Below, one piece after another: positions 1-9,023 of a stretch of 35,812 nucleotides of DNA (positions within the stretch are counted from its first letter, which is position 1; every line of letters begins with the position of its first letter). Under the pieces are notes generated by a model. The model saw nothing but the letters and a program-made list of their open reading frames with translations. It did no database searches and had not been told where the DNA came from. Origin of the DNA: JBOHBN01 sp050698355 (lineage in GTDB: Bacteria > Actinomycetota > Actinomycetes > Streptosporangiales > WHST01); assembly GCA_050698355.1 (NCBI GenBank), contig JBOHBN010000127.1, positions 1-35,812 on the forward strand, in the 5' to 3' direction. Made by a program: the position numbers and the translations under genes.

Positions 1-698
1 CGTTCGGGTGTGTCGTACTGGGCCAGGACGCCGCCGACGTCGAGCAGCGCGATCCTGGTGCCCAGGGTCATCGCCTCGCGGATGTCGTGGGTGACGAACA
101 CGATCGTCTTGTGGATCTGCTGCTGCAGCCGCAGGAACTCCTCCTGCAACCGCTCGCGCGTGATCGGGTCGATCGCACCGAACGGCTCGTCCATGAGCAT
201 GACGGGAGGGTCGGCCGACAGCGCGCGGGCGACGCCGACGCGCTGCTGCTGCCCGCCGGAGAGCTCCTTGGGATAGCGGTCGCGGTACGCGGCGGGGTCG
301 AGCCCGACGAGGTCGAGCAGCTCATCGACGCGGCCCCGGATCGTACGGCCCTCCCAGCCGAGCACCTTGGGGATGAGCCCGACGTTCTCCGCGATCGTCA
401 TGTGCGGGAACAGGCCGATCTGCTGGATCACGTAGCCGATGTGCCGGCGGAGCTGGTCGGGGTCGGCGTCGGTGACGTCCTGCCCGGCGAGGAAGATGCG
501 CCCGCTGGTCGGCTCCTCGAGCCGGTTGATCATGCGCAGTGTGGTCGTCTTGCCGCAGCCGGACGGCCCGATGAGGATGACGATCTCGCCCGATGCGACG
601 CTGAGGGAGAGCTCGCGCACGGCCGGCTCCGCCTGGCCGGCGAACCGCTTGCTGACGGCGTCCAGCCGGATCGCGACATCGGTGCTTTGGTCAGGCAC
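1..698 (-). CDS. opuCA: Betaine/choline/carnitine ABC transporter, ATP-binding subunit (partial)
   Basis: This is the nucleotide-binding subunit of an osmoprotectant importer of the OpuC/ProU type; it hydrolyses ATP on the inner face of the membrane to drive uptake. Reading leftwards from GTG at 698, the protein shows Walker A GPSGCGKTTT near residue 41, the Q-loop region VIQQIGLFPHM, the signature LSGGQQQR, Walker B MLMDEPFGAIDP and the H-loop THD. FGAIDPITRE after Walker B is typical of the betaine/choline branch. The gene runs off the window after about 232 codons, so any C-terminal CBS domains cannot be seen. The start overlaps the end of the upstream permease gene by 8 bases and has GGGGGA just before it, so the two are translationally coupled. 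The solute-binding protein and second permease are presumably beyond the left edge. Confidence 0.93.
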   Translation of the reverse strand, partial: MPDQSTDVAIRLDAVSKRFAGQAEPAVRELSLSVASGEIVILIGPSGCGKTTTLRMINRLEEPTSGRIFLAGQDVTDADPDQLRRHIGYVIQQIGLFPHMTIAENVGLIPKVLGWEGRTIRGRVDELLDLVGLDPAAYRDRYPKELSGGQQQRVGVARALSADPPVMLMDEPFGAIDPITRERLQEEFLRLQQQIHKTIVFVTHDIREAMTLGTRIALLDVGGVLAQYDTPE

Positions 699-1338
699 GG
701 ATCCCCCGTGAGGTGGTAAGCCGGGCGAGCAGGACGTAGAGGAGGTCGAGCACGAGCGCGACCACGACGACCCCGAGCACGCCCGCCAGGGCGTCGTTCA
801 GCGCGTTCGCCCCGCCTATGCGGGCGAGCCCGTCGAAGATCAGGCTGCCGAGGCCAGGCCCGCTCACGGCCGCGCCGATGGCCGCGATCGCCACGAGCAT
901 CATCGTGGCGACGCGGATGCCGGTGAGGATTACCGGCCACGCCAGCGGCAGCCGCACCCGCAGCAGCTGCTGCCGCCAGCTCAACCCCATGCCCTTGGCC
1001 ACGTCGATGACGGCGACGTCGACCGACCGCAACCCGGTCACGGTGTTGCGCAGGATCGGGTAGAGCGCGTACAGGATCAGCGCGACGACCGTCGGCGCGT
1101 AACCGAGGCCGACCAGCGGGATCAGCAACCCGAAGAGGGCGAACGAAGGGATGGTGAGCAGGAGCGCGGTCGACGACAGTACGACCCCGCTCGCCCGCGA
1201 CCACCTCTCGATCACGATTCCGGCGGTGATGGCGATCGCCGCCGCGATCGCGACCGAGATCAGCACCACCTCGAGGTGCTCGATCGCGAGTTCGAGGATG
1301 TCCGGCCACTCGTCGGCCAGGTACGCACCGAAGTTCAC
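691..1338 (-). CDS. opuCB: Betaine/choline/carnitine ABC transporter, permease subunit
   Basis: Integral-membrane subunit of the same importer. The 215-residue product has five or six hydrophobic segments and the permease coupling loop at about residues 105-140, including AKGMGLSWRQQLLRVRLPLA, the local form found in OpuCB/ProW-like permeases. Its length matches the short OpuCB type (about 210-220 aa) rather than the longer ProW. GTG at 1338 is chosen because GGAGG lies about 9 bases upstream; a second GGAGGCAAGCG copy is further up. It precedes and overlaps the ATPase gene, so the two are co-transcribed. With the betaine-synthesis gene at 3773, the locus suggests combined uptake and synthesis of compatible solutes. 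The substrate (betaine, choline, carnitine or proline) cannot be told from sequence. Confidence 0.92.
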   Translation of the reverse strand: MNFGAYLADEWPDILELAIEHLEVVLISVAIAAAIAITAGIVIERWSRASGVVLSSTALLLTIPSFALFGLLIPLVGLGYAPTVVALILYALYPILRNTVTGLRSVDVAVIDVAKGMGLSWRQQLLRVRLPLAWPVILTGIRVATMMLVAIAAIGAAVSGPGLGSLIFDGLARIGGANALNDALAGVLGVVVVALVLDLLYVLLARLTTSRGIRA

Positions 1339-1340
1339 CC

Positions 1341-1380
1341 CGCTTGCCTCCGCCAGGAAAGAATCACTTCGCTTGCCTCC
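1341..1380 (-). repeat. Direct repeat carrying two Shine-Dalgarno-like copies
   Basis: The 11-base word CGCTTGCCTCC occurs at 1341-1351 and 1370-1380; on the minus strand each reads GGAGGCAAGCG. The copy nearest the permease start is the likely ribosome binding site. The second is either a local duplication or a standby site. Confidence 0.5.
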
Positions 1381-1428
1381 CGCCCAGGGAGAAGGGGTCC
1401 CGCGGTTCCGTCACGTCGGATGCACACT

Positions 1429-1446
1429 GTACAGACTCAGGTGTAC
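1429..1446. promoter_or_regulatory. Inverted repeat GTACA-N8-TGTAC upstream of the ABC operon
   Basis: GTACA at 1429-1433 and TGTAC at 1442-1446 form an inverted repeat about 90 bases before the permease start, within the divergent space between the ABC operon and ilvD. It could be an operator for the transporter. A similar GTACA/TGTAC pair with a 4-base spacer occurs at 20642. Short palindromes of this sort can arise by chance, so this is tentative. Confidence 0.25.
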
Positions 1447-1631
1447 GGGTACCCAGCCCCGACATGCGTGCTGGTGAGAGACGTTGTCAAGGTGTGATCA
1501 AGGCGTGCTCAACGGGGGCAGTGCCTCTCCCACCAGGGACCGCAAGGTGCCCACCACGCCGCTCCAGGGGCGTCAGCGGCACCACGTGGCCGGGTCTAGA
1601 GTCAGTGGGCACGAACAAGCAGGGAGGGCCA

Positions 1632-3338
1632 GTGGGCAGCGCAGGCACGGCGCACGGGGAACGGCCGGCACACAACAAGCCACGCAGCTTCGAGGTGACC
1701 GACGGCATCGAGCGCGCGGCTGCGCGCGGCATGCTGCGCGCCGTCGGCATGGACGACGACGACTGGCGCAAGCCGCAGATCGGTGTCGCGTCGTCGTGGA
1801 ACGAGATCACGCCGTGCAACCTGTCGCTCGACCGGCTGGCCAAGAAGGCCAAGGAGGGCGTGCGCGGTGCCGACGGGTACCCGCTGGAGTTCGGCACGAT
1901 CTCGGTGTCCGACGGCATCTCGATGGGTCACGTGGGCATGCACTACTCCCTGGTCTCCCGCGAGGTGATCGCCGACTCGGTCGAGACGGTCATGCAGGCC
2001 GAGCGCCTCGACGGCAGCGTGCTGCTCGCCGGCTGCGACAAGTCCGAACCCGCCATGCTGATGGCCGCGGCACGGCTCGACCTTGCCGCTGTCTACCTGT
2101 ACGCCGGCTCCATCCTGCCCGGTCGCTACCAGGGCCGCGACGTCAACATCATCGACGCGTTCGAGGGCGTCGGCGCCTGCCTCGCCGGCAAAATCACCCG
2201 CGACGACCTGACCGAGATCGAGAAGGCGATCTGCCCGGGCGAGGGTGCCTGCGCCGGCATGTTCACCGCGAACACGATGGCGAGTGCCGCCGAGGCACTC
2301 GGCATGTCACTGCCGGGCAGCGCCGCCCCGCCCGCGCCGGACGAGCGCCGCGACGCGTACGCCGAGCGCAGTGGCGAGGCGGCCGTCGCGCTGGTCGACG
2401 CCGGCATCACGGCGCGGCAGATCATGACCAGGGAGGCGTTCGAGAACGCCATCTCGGTCGTCATGGCGCTCGGCGGGTCCACCAACGCCGTGCTCCACCT
2501 GCTCGCGATCGCGCACGAGGCGCGCGTCGACCTGACGCTCGACGACTTCAACCGGATCGGTGACCGCACACCGCACCTGGCCGACGTCAAGCCATTCGGC
2601 CGCTACGTGATGACCGACGTCGACCGGGTGGGGGGAGTACCTGTCGTCATGAAGGCCCTGCTCGATGCCGGCCTGCTTCACGGCGACTGCCTCACGGTCA
2701 CCGGGAAGACCATTGCCGACAACCTGGGCGACGTCGACCCACCCGACCCGGACGGGAAGATCATCCACCCGCTGTCCGAACCGATCCACCGCACCGGCGG
2801 CCTGACCATCCTGCGCGGCTCCCTCGCGCCGGAAGGCTCGGTCGTCAAGAGCGCCGGGTTCGACGCGGAGGTGTTCGACGGCACGGCGCGCGTCTTCGAC
2901 GGCGAGCAGCCCGCGATGGACGCCGTCGCGGAGGGGACGCTGCAGCCCGGCGACGTCGTGGTCATCCGGCGTGAGGGGCCACGCGGCGGTCCCGGCATGC
3001 GGGAGATGCTCGCAGTCACCGGCGCGATCAAGGGCGCCGGGCTGGGCAAGGATGTCCTGCTGCTCACCGACGGCCGGTTCTCCGGGGGCACCACCGGCCT
3101 GTGCGTCGGTCACGTCGCGCCCGAGTCGGTCGACGGCGGCCCGATCGCCCTGGTGAGCGACGGCGACCGCATCCGGCTCGACATGCGCGCCCGCACCCTG
3201 GACCTGCTGGTCGACGCTGACGAGCTGGCGCGCCGGCGCGCGGAGTGGAGCCCGCCGTCCGCGCCCACCGGCACCGGCGTGCTCGCCAAGTACGCCAAAC
3301 TCGTCGGCTCGGCCGCGCAGGGCGCGGTGTGCGGCTAA
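1632..3338 (+). CDS. ilvD: Dihydroxy-acid dehydratase
   Basis: IlvD dehydrates 2,3-dihydroxy-isovalerate and 2,3-dihydroxy-3-methylvalerate to the 2-keto acids in valine, isoleucine and leucine synthesis, using an iron-sulfur cluster. Visible signatures are GCDKSEPAMLMAAARLDLAA near residue 134, GEGACAGMFTANTM near 202 (second cluster Cys), ALGGSTNAVLHLLAIAHEA and GRFSGGTTGLCVGHVAPE near the C-terminus. Length (568 aa) fits the short IlvD class. GTG at 1632 is preferred because AGGGAGG lies just upstream. The frame is open back to 1344, but that extension has no family similarity and runs into the divergent promoter region; GTG at 1605 is an alternative. The gene stands alone, with no other ilv gene nearby. 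The Glu in CDKSEP, where many family members have Leu/Met before Pro, is a small oddity. Confidence 0.95.
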   Translation: MGSAGTAHGERPAHNKPRSFEVTDGIERAAARGMLRAVGMDDDDWRKPQIGVASSWNEITPCNLSLDRLAKKAKEGVRGADGYPLEFGTISVSDGISMGHVGMHYSLVSREVIADSVETVMQAERLDGSVLLAGCDKSEPAMLMAAARLDLAAVYLYAGSILPGRYQGRDVNIIDAFEGVGACLAGKITRDDLTEIEKAICPGEGACAGMFTANTMASAAEALGMSLPGSAAPPAPDERRDAYAERSGEAAVALVDAGITARQIMTREAFENAISVVMALGGSTNAVLHLLAIAHEARVDLTLDDFNRIGDRTPHLADVKPFGRYVMTDVDRVGGVPVVMKALLDAGLLHGDCLTVTGKTIADNLGDVDPPDPDGKIIHPLSEPIHRTGGLTILRGSLAPEGSVVKSAGFDAEVFDGTARVFDGEQPAMDAVAEGTLQPGDVVVIRREGPRGGPGMREMLAVTGAIKGAGLGKDVLLLTDGRFSGGTTGLCVGHVAPESVDGGPIALVSDGDRIRLDMRARTLDLLVDADELARRRAEWSPPSAPTGTGVLAKYAKLVGSAAQGAVCG

Positions 3339-3772
3339 CGAACAAGCGGACGTTGGGCGGACAGTTACCAACCGTAAGCTTCGTCGTCGATTCAACTTTT
3401 TCAGCCGCCGCGACCGGCCGTACCACTTGACACCGTTGGCGCAGGTCACTGCGCATTTCCCGTGGCATGGCACGACGATGAGAGCATCCTCTCAGTCGCG
3501 CGATCCGCTCGGCGCCACTTGATATCTCGACAGGATCCGTTAACCATAGAGGGCGTTGCGTCGCGTTTGCGAGCAACGAAGCGCGCTTGGGCCGCTAGTG
3601 AGTCGGCAATGGGGCCGACCACACGACGAGACCCCGCGAGCTGCGGGCTGACGCTCGCCGCACGCGTCGTCCTGATGCAGCCGGGATCTCCGCACGACCG
3701 TCGTCCGCTCGATCCGGTGGATGGCGGTTCAGGGGTGCCGTCGAGACCGAACGACGAGGCGGGAGAGCCATG
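3339..3772 (+). promoter_or_regulatory. 430-bp intergenic region: probable promoter and structured leader of the betaine-synthesis gene
   Basis: No convincing gene lies here; an open frame from 3462 has no recognisable product. It holds a plausible sigma70-like promoter, TTGATA at 3519-3524 and TAACCA at 3542-3547 (17-base spacer), which would leave a leader of about 215 bases. The leader contains three successive perfect hairpins: 3556-3578 (GTTGC/GCAAC continuing into TCGC/GCGA around GTTT, with one bulged G), 3602-3619 (GTCGGC/GCCGAC) and 3636-3658 (GCGAGC/GCTCGC). I do not recognise a known riboswitch: the glycine aptamer and SAM classes were considered and do not fit. GGGAGAG at 3761-3767 is the ribosome binding site. 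Six-base stems are not rare in GC-rich DNA. Confidence 0.4.
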
Positions 3773-5443
<1,671 letters not shown>

Positions 5444-5452
5444 TCCCGCCAG

Positions 5453-5498
5453 GTTGTCAGTGTCTGGTTGAGCTATGGCTCGACCAGACACTGACAAC
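5453..5498. terminator. Long near-perfect hairpin after the methyltransferase gene
   Basis: Two 21-base arms (5453-5473 and 5478-5498) pair with a single mismatch around the loop TATG. The outer ends read GTTGTCAGTG and CACTGACAAC. It starts 9 bases after the stop and lacks a U-tract, as many actinobacterial terminators do. Its ends resemble those of the palindrome at 7409-7463, so it may belong to a dispersed palindromic repeat family used as terminators. Confidence 0.65.
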
Positions 5499-5572
5499 GC
5501 GTGCATGGGCACGGCCCGCACGGGTATGACTCCTTGTCGAAGCGCACGAGCACTCTCGAAGGAGTCGACACG

Positions 5573-7408
5573 ATGGATCAGCAGCGGTTACGCGAGCTGG
5601 GCCAGCAGCTGCGGGTGGACGCCGTCCGCATGGCCGACGCGGCGAGCTCCGGGCACCCGACCTCGTCGATGTCGGCGGCGGACCTGATCGCGGTGCTCGC
5701 GGCCAACCGGCTCCACTACGACTTCGCACATCCGGACAACCCGAACAACGATCACCTGATCTTCTCCAAAGGCCACGCCTCGCCGCTGCTGTACGCGCTG
5801 TACAAGGCATGCGGCGCGGTCTCGGAGGAGGAGCTGTGGTCGTACCGCACGCTGAACAGCCGGCTGGAGGGCCACCCCACCCCGCGGCTGCCGTGGGTGG
5901 ACGTCGCCACCGGCTCCCTGGGCCAGGGGCTGCCGATCGGCGTGGGTGTCGCGCTGGCCGGGCGCCAGTTCGAGCACCTCGACTACCGGGTCTGGGTGCT
6001 GTGCGGCGACAGCGAACTCGCCGAGGGGTCGATCTGGGAGTCGATGGAGTTCGCCGGCGACGCCGGCCTTTCCAACCTCACCGCCATCCTCGACATCAAC
6101 CGGCTGGGTCAGCGCGGCCCGACCAGGCACGAATGGGACCTGGACGCGTACCAGCGCCGGGTCGAGGCGTTCGGATGGCACGCGGTGCAGGTCGACGGGC
6201 ACGACGCCGCCGCCATCGACAAGGCGTACGCGGAGGCGGTCGCCACGTCCGACCGGCCCACCGCGATCATCGCCCGGACGGTCAAGGGCTCCGGGGTCAG
6301 CGCGGTCGCCGACCAGGAGGGTGCGCACGGCAAGCCTCTCAGCGACGCGCAGGCGGCTATCGACGAGCTCGGTGGCGACCGCGGCCTGACCATCCAGGTG
6401 GCGACGCCGGAGAGCGATCGCGAGCCGCAGGTCTCCCGAGGCGGCAGGCTGGAGCTGCCGCGCTACAAGGTCGGCGACGAGGTCGCGACCCGTACCGCCT
6501 TCGGCGAGGCGATCACGGCGCTCGGCACGGCACGCGGCGACGTGTGCATGCTCGACGGCGAGGTCGGCGACTCCACCCGCGCGCAGTACTTCCAGAAGGA
6601 GCACCCGGACCGGTTCGTGGAGTGCTACATCGCCGAGCAACAGATGATCGCGGCGGCCGTTGGATTGCAGGTGCGCGGTCTCGTACCGTACGCGGCGACG
6701 TTCGCGGCGTTCATCAGCCGCGCGTACGACTTCATCCGGATGGCCGCGATCAGCAGGGCGGACCTCAACCTGTCCGGCTCGCACGCCGGCGTGGCAATCG
6801 GCAAGGACGGGCCCTCGCAGATGGCCCTTGAGGACATCGCCGCGCTACGTGCGGTCCACGGCAGCGTCGTCCTGCACCCGTGCGAAGCGAACTCCGCCGC
6901 CCAGCTCACCGCGGCGATGGCCGACCACGAGGGCATCTGCTACCTGCGTACCCTTCGCGGCGACACGCCGGTGCTGTACGAACCCGACGAGCGGTTCGAG
7001 ATCGGCGGGAGCAGGGTCGTCCGCTCCTCCGACGACGACCAGGCGACGGTCGTCGCGGCGGGCACCACCGTGCACGAGGCGATCAGGGCCGCGGACACTC
7101 TGTCGGACGAGGGCATCGCCGTACGCGTTGTCGACGCGTACTCGATCAAGCCGATCGACGCGCGCACGCTGCGAGCCGCGGCGGACGAGACCGGGCGGAT
7201 CGTCACGGTCGAGGACCACTGGCCGGAAGGCGGGCTCAGCGACGCGGTGCTCGACGTGTTCGCCGACACCCGCACGCTGCCGCGGGTGATGAAGCTCGCG
7301 GTCCGGGCGATGCCTGGCTCGGCGACGCCGGAGGAGCAGCTACGCGAGGCCGGCATCGACGCCGACGCGATCGTGGCGGCCGTACGCCCGCTCGTCGCGA
7401 AGCGCTGA
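5573..7408 (+). CDS. tkt: Transketolase (short, animal-type)
   Basis: Transketolase moves two-carbon ketol units between sugar phosphates in the pentose phosphate pathway, using thiamine diphosphate. The N-terminal half has SSGHPTSSMSAADLIAVLAA and the TPP/Mg motif CGDSELAEGSIWESMEFAGD near residue 141, with the metal-binding Asn in DINRLGQRG. The pyrimidine domain has CYIAEQQMIAAAVGLQVRG with the catalytic Glu, and the C-terminal domain has VEDHWPEGGLSDAV. At 611 aa it is shorter than the usual bacterial enzyme (about 660-700 aa) and resembles the 620-residue animal-type branch. ATG at 5573 is chosen because AAGGAG lies 8 bases upstream; the frame is open back to 5501, but that part has no homology and adjoins a palindrome. 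It stands alone. A main-pathway tkt is probably encoded elsewhere, so this may be a specialised paralogue. Confidence 0.92.
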   Translation: MDQQRLRELGQQLRVDAVRMADAASSGHPTSSMSAADLIAVLAANRLHYDFAHPDNPNNDHLIFSKGHASPLLYALYKACGAVSEEELWSYRTLNSRLEGHPTPRLPWVDVATGSLGQGLPIGVGVALAGRQFEHLDYRVWVLCGDSELAEGSIWESMEFAGDAGLSNLTAILDINRLGQRGPTRHEWDLDAYQRRVEAFGWHAVQVDGHDAAAIDKAYAEAVATSDRPTAIIARTVKGSGVSAVADQEGAHGKPLSDAQAAIDELGGDRGLTIQVATPESDREPQVSRGGRLELPRYKVGDEVATRTAFGEAITALGTARGDVCMLDGEVGDSTRAQYFQKEHPDRFVECYIAEQQMIAAAVGLQVRGLVPYAATFAAFISRAYDFIRMAAISRADLNLSGSHAGVAIGKDGPSQMALEDIAALRAVHGSVVLHPCEANSAAQLTAAMADHEGICYLRTLRGDTPVLYEPDERFEIGGSRVVRSSDDDQATVVAAGTTVHEAIRAADTLSDEGIAVRVVDAYSIKPIDARTLRAAADETGRIVTVEDHWPEGGLSDAVLDVFADTRTLPRVMKLAVRAMPGSATPEEQLREAGIDADAIVAAVRPLVAKR

Positions 7409-7463
7409 AACGTGTCAGGTCAGTACGTCAGCCCGCTATAGCGGGCTGACGTACTGACACGTT
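7409..7463. terminator. Long palindrome with a 5-base bulge between convergent genes
   Basis: The left arm (7409-7436) and right arm (7441-7463) pair around the loop TATA. The left arm carries an extra GTCAG next to an identical GTCAG, a tandem duplication that would bulge out; otherwise 23 bases pair perfectly. It directly follows the tkt stop and also covers the 3' end of the minus-strand amidohydrolase remnant, so it suits a bidirectional terminator. A diverged copy of its inner part and right arm is at 8868-8900. Confidence 0.65.
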
Positions 7464-7613
7464 GCCGTCCTGGTAGACGGCGTGCACGCGGTCGGCGAGG
7501 CCCCGGACGTCGAGGGGGTCACCGTCGACGACGACGAGATCCGCGCGCTTGCCGGGCTCGAGCGAGCCGAGGTCGCTGTCCAGGCTCATCAGCTCGGCCG
7601 CCGACAGGGCGGC
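7428..7613 (-). pseudogene. C-terminal remnant of an amidohydrolase-family gene
   Basis: On the minus strand, codons from 7613 to the TGA at 7430-7428 read AALSAAELMSLDSDLGSLEP, then GKRADLVVVDGDPLDVRGLA and RVHAVYQDGN. This is the standard C-terminal end of metal-dependent amidohydrolases (imidazolonepropionase/prolidase-like), where the composite sheet ends in EPGKxADLVVVDGDPL. Only about 60 codons remain; the whole metal-binding barrel is gone. Similarity stops at about 7613, exactly where similarity of the plus-strand Lrp/AsnC gene begins. The two were most likely divergent neighbours whose 5' halves and shared promoter were removed by one deletion. The last codons run into the palindrome, so the present stop may not be the original one. 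Confidence 0.75.
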
Positions 7614-7642
7614 TCGACCAGTTCGGTCACGTCATCGTCGAG

Positions 7643-8338
7643 GTGGAAGGCAGGGTGCAGCCGGTCGCGGAGCAGGTGGCGGCGCTGGACGAGACGTCGT
7701 TCGTCACGACGACCGCGGGACGGTTCGCCCTCACAGCCGAGCTGCGCACGACCGACCTGGCGGCGTTCGCGCAGGGGGTCTCGCGCGTGCAGGCGATGTC
7801 CGGCGTCAGGTCCGTCCAGGTCCTGCACTACCTGCACGTTTGGAAGGATCCGTACTTCCCGCCAGGCACGTTGCGGAGCATCGAACTGGACGCATCCGAC
7901 CACGCGCTGCTCGAGCGGCTGCGCGTCGACGGGCGCGCATCGTACGCCGAGCTCGCCGGCTTCAGCGGGTTGTCATCGGGCGCTACCCGCGCCCGTGTCC
8001 TCCGGTTGCTCGACGCCGGCGTCGTGCACGTCGGCGCGCTCGTACGGCTCGACCCGCTGAGCCATGCGCACACGATCGGGTTCGCCCTGGCACTCGACGG
8101 TGACGCCGAGCCGGTGGCGCGCCGGGTCACGGCGCTCGACGAGGTCGACTCGATGGTCGTCGGCATCGGCTGGTGCAACGCCATCGGGACCATCAGGGTC
8201 GGCTCGCACGACGAGGTGTTCACGACGCTCGAACGCATCCGCGCCGTGCCGGGCGTGCGTACCGTCGAGTCCTGGTCGCACCTGCACGCGATCAAGGAGG
8301 AGTACGACCTCACCCGCACGGCGGGCCGGTCAGCGTAG
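7643..8338 (+). CDS. Lrp/AsnC-family transcriptional regulator, N-terminally truncated
   Basis: Two-module Lrp/AsnC regulators of about 320 aa carry HTH-RAM-HTH-RAM. This product lacks the first HTH: it starts inside the first ligand-binding domain (VQPVAEQVAALDETSFVTTT), continues with a second AsnC-type HTH (LLERLRVDGRASYAELAGFS, near residues 90-130) and ends with a complete second RAM domain (DEVDSMVVGIGWCNAIGTIR). In-frame similarity begins upstream of GTG 7643, at about 7622 (FGHVIVEVEG), showing that the true start has been lost. No good ribosome binding site precedes 7643. I infer a decayed gene; a residual protein with one HTH is possible. Its stop lies 4 bases from that of the convergent DoxX-like gene. 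Confidence 0.7.
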   Translation: MEGRVQPVAEQVAALDETSFVTTTAGRFALTAELRTTDLAAFAQGVSRVQAMSGVRSVQVLHYLHVWKDPYFPPGTLRSIELDASDHALLERLRVDGRASYAELAGFSGLSSGATRARVLRLLDAGVVHVGALVRLDPLSHAHTIGFALALDGDAEPVARRVTALDEVDSMVVGIGWCNAIGTIRVGSHDEVFTTLERIRAVPGVRTVESWSHLHAIKEEYDLTRTAGRSA

Positions 8339-8342
8339 ATGC

Positions 8343-8771
8343 CTAGCGGTTGTGCCGCCTGCGCTGGTCCGCGGCCATCAGCGTGAGCGCCGCACCGACC
8401 ATCCACGAGTCCTTGGCGAGCGCGATGCCGTCGTCGGTGGGCCGGATGCTGCCCTTCTTGCGCATGCCTGGCGTGCGCACGTACAGCCCGACCAACCCAC
8501 CGGCGAAGGCGGCGAGACCGGCGCCCGCGATACGCGACGGGATGAACGGCAGCAGCAGCGCCGTACCTACGCCGATCTCGGTGGCGGCCAGGAGCTTGGC
8601 GAAGCGCTCCGGCGGCAGTTTGCGCAGGAAGGGGTAGGTACCGCTCGCGAAGCCATGCAGGTACTCGGCGGTGCCGCTGTCGGCTGCGACCTTCCCGAGC
8701 CCGGAGTTCAAGATGAACGCGCCGGTAACGATGCGTACCGGCAGGTCTTCCAACGGGGTCGGCAGTGCCAT
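8343..8771 (-). CDS. DoxX-like small membrane protein
   Basis: Predicted inner-membrane protein of 142 aa with about four hydrophobic stretches (for example LLAATEIGVGTALLLPFIPS and IAGAGLAAFAGGLVGLYV) and the start pattern PVRIVTGAFILNSGLGKVAA, reminiscent of the DoxX/DUF4267-like superfamily, whose molecular function is mostly unknown. ATG at 8771 is chosen because GGGCGAG precedes it and the hydrophobic domain begins just after; the frame is open to 8846, but that extension is charged and unlike the family. The gene is convergent with the truncated AsnC gene and monocistronic. No catalytic motif is visible. Confidence 0.7.
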   Translation of the reverse strand: MALPTPLEDLPVRIVTGAFILNSGLGKVAADSGTAEYLHGFASGTYPFLRKLPPERFAKLLAATEIGVGTALLLPFIPSRIAGAGLAAFAGGLVGLYVRTPGMRKKGSIRPTDDGIALAKDSWMVGAALTLMAADQRRRHNR

Positions 8772-8867
8772 GTGAACTCGCCCATCGTCGCTCGGCTGCT
8801 TTTTAGCCAGTCTGTCACTCTGCGTACGCAGTGGCCCGCAGCACACGCGCCTTGGCGACGCGGCACC

Positions 8868-8900
8868 TCAGCCCGCTCGTGCGGCTTGACGTACTGACAG
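8868..8900. repeat. Diverged copy of the tkt-terminator palindrome
   Basis: Positions 8868-8900 match 7428-7460 at 27 of 33 positions, including TCAGCCCGC at the left and TTGACGTACTGACA at the right. The inner stem is partly decayed. It lies alone in the 250-bp gap between the DoxX-like gene and the PAP2 gene, not next to a stop codon, which supports a dispersed repeat rather than a simple terminator. Confidence 0.55.
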
Positions 8901-9023
8901 ACCAGCACGAGCTCGTACGTACCCCGCAACTGCGAGGCAGTAACCGTCACGCCGCGAGTCAGCGGCGCGCCGCGCACGGCAGGATCGGCCGGTCCGCGGC
9001 AGCGGGTAGCATGGGAGGTCGTC

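Noticed and set aside
1344..1631. N-terminal extension of ilvD by 96 codons
   Set aside because: It has no similarity to IlvD, overlaps the upstream control region, and GTG 1632 has a good ribosome binding site and gives the normal length.
2307..3473. A 388-codon minus-strand frame inside ilvD
   Set aside because: It is an antisense shadow of ilvD; its composition is typical of complement frames and it has no family motif.
3339..3769. Glycine or SAM riboswitch upstream of the glycine methyltransferase
   Set aside because: I looked for the glycine aptamer core and for SAM-class conserved blocks and could not find them; only simple hairpins are visible.
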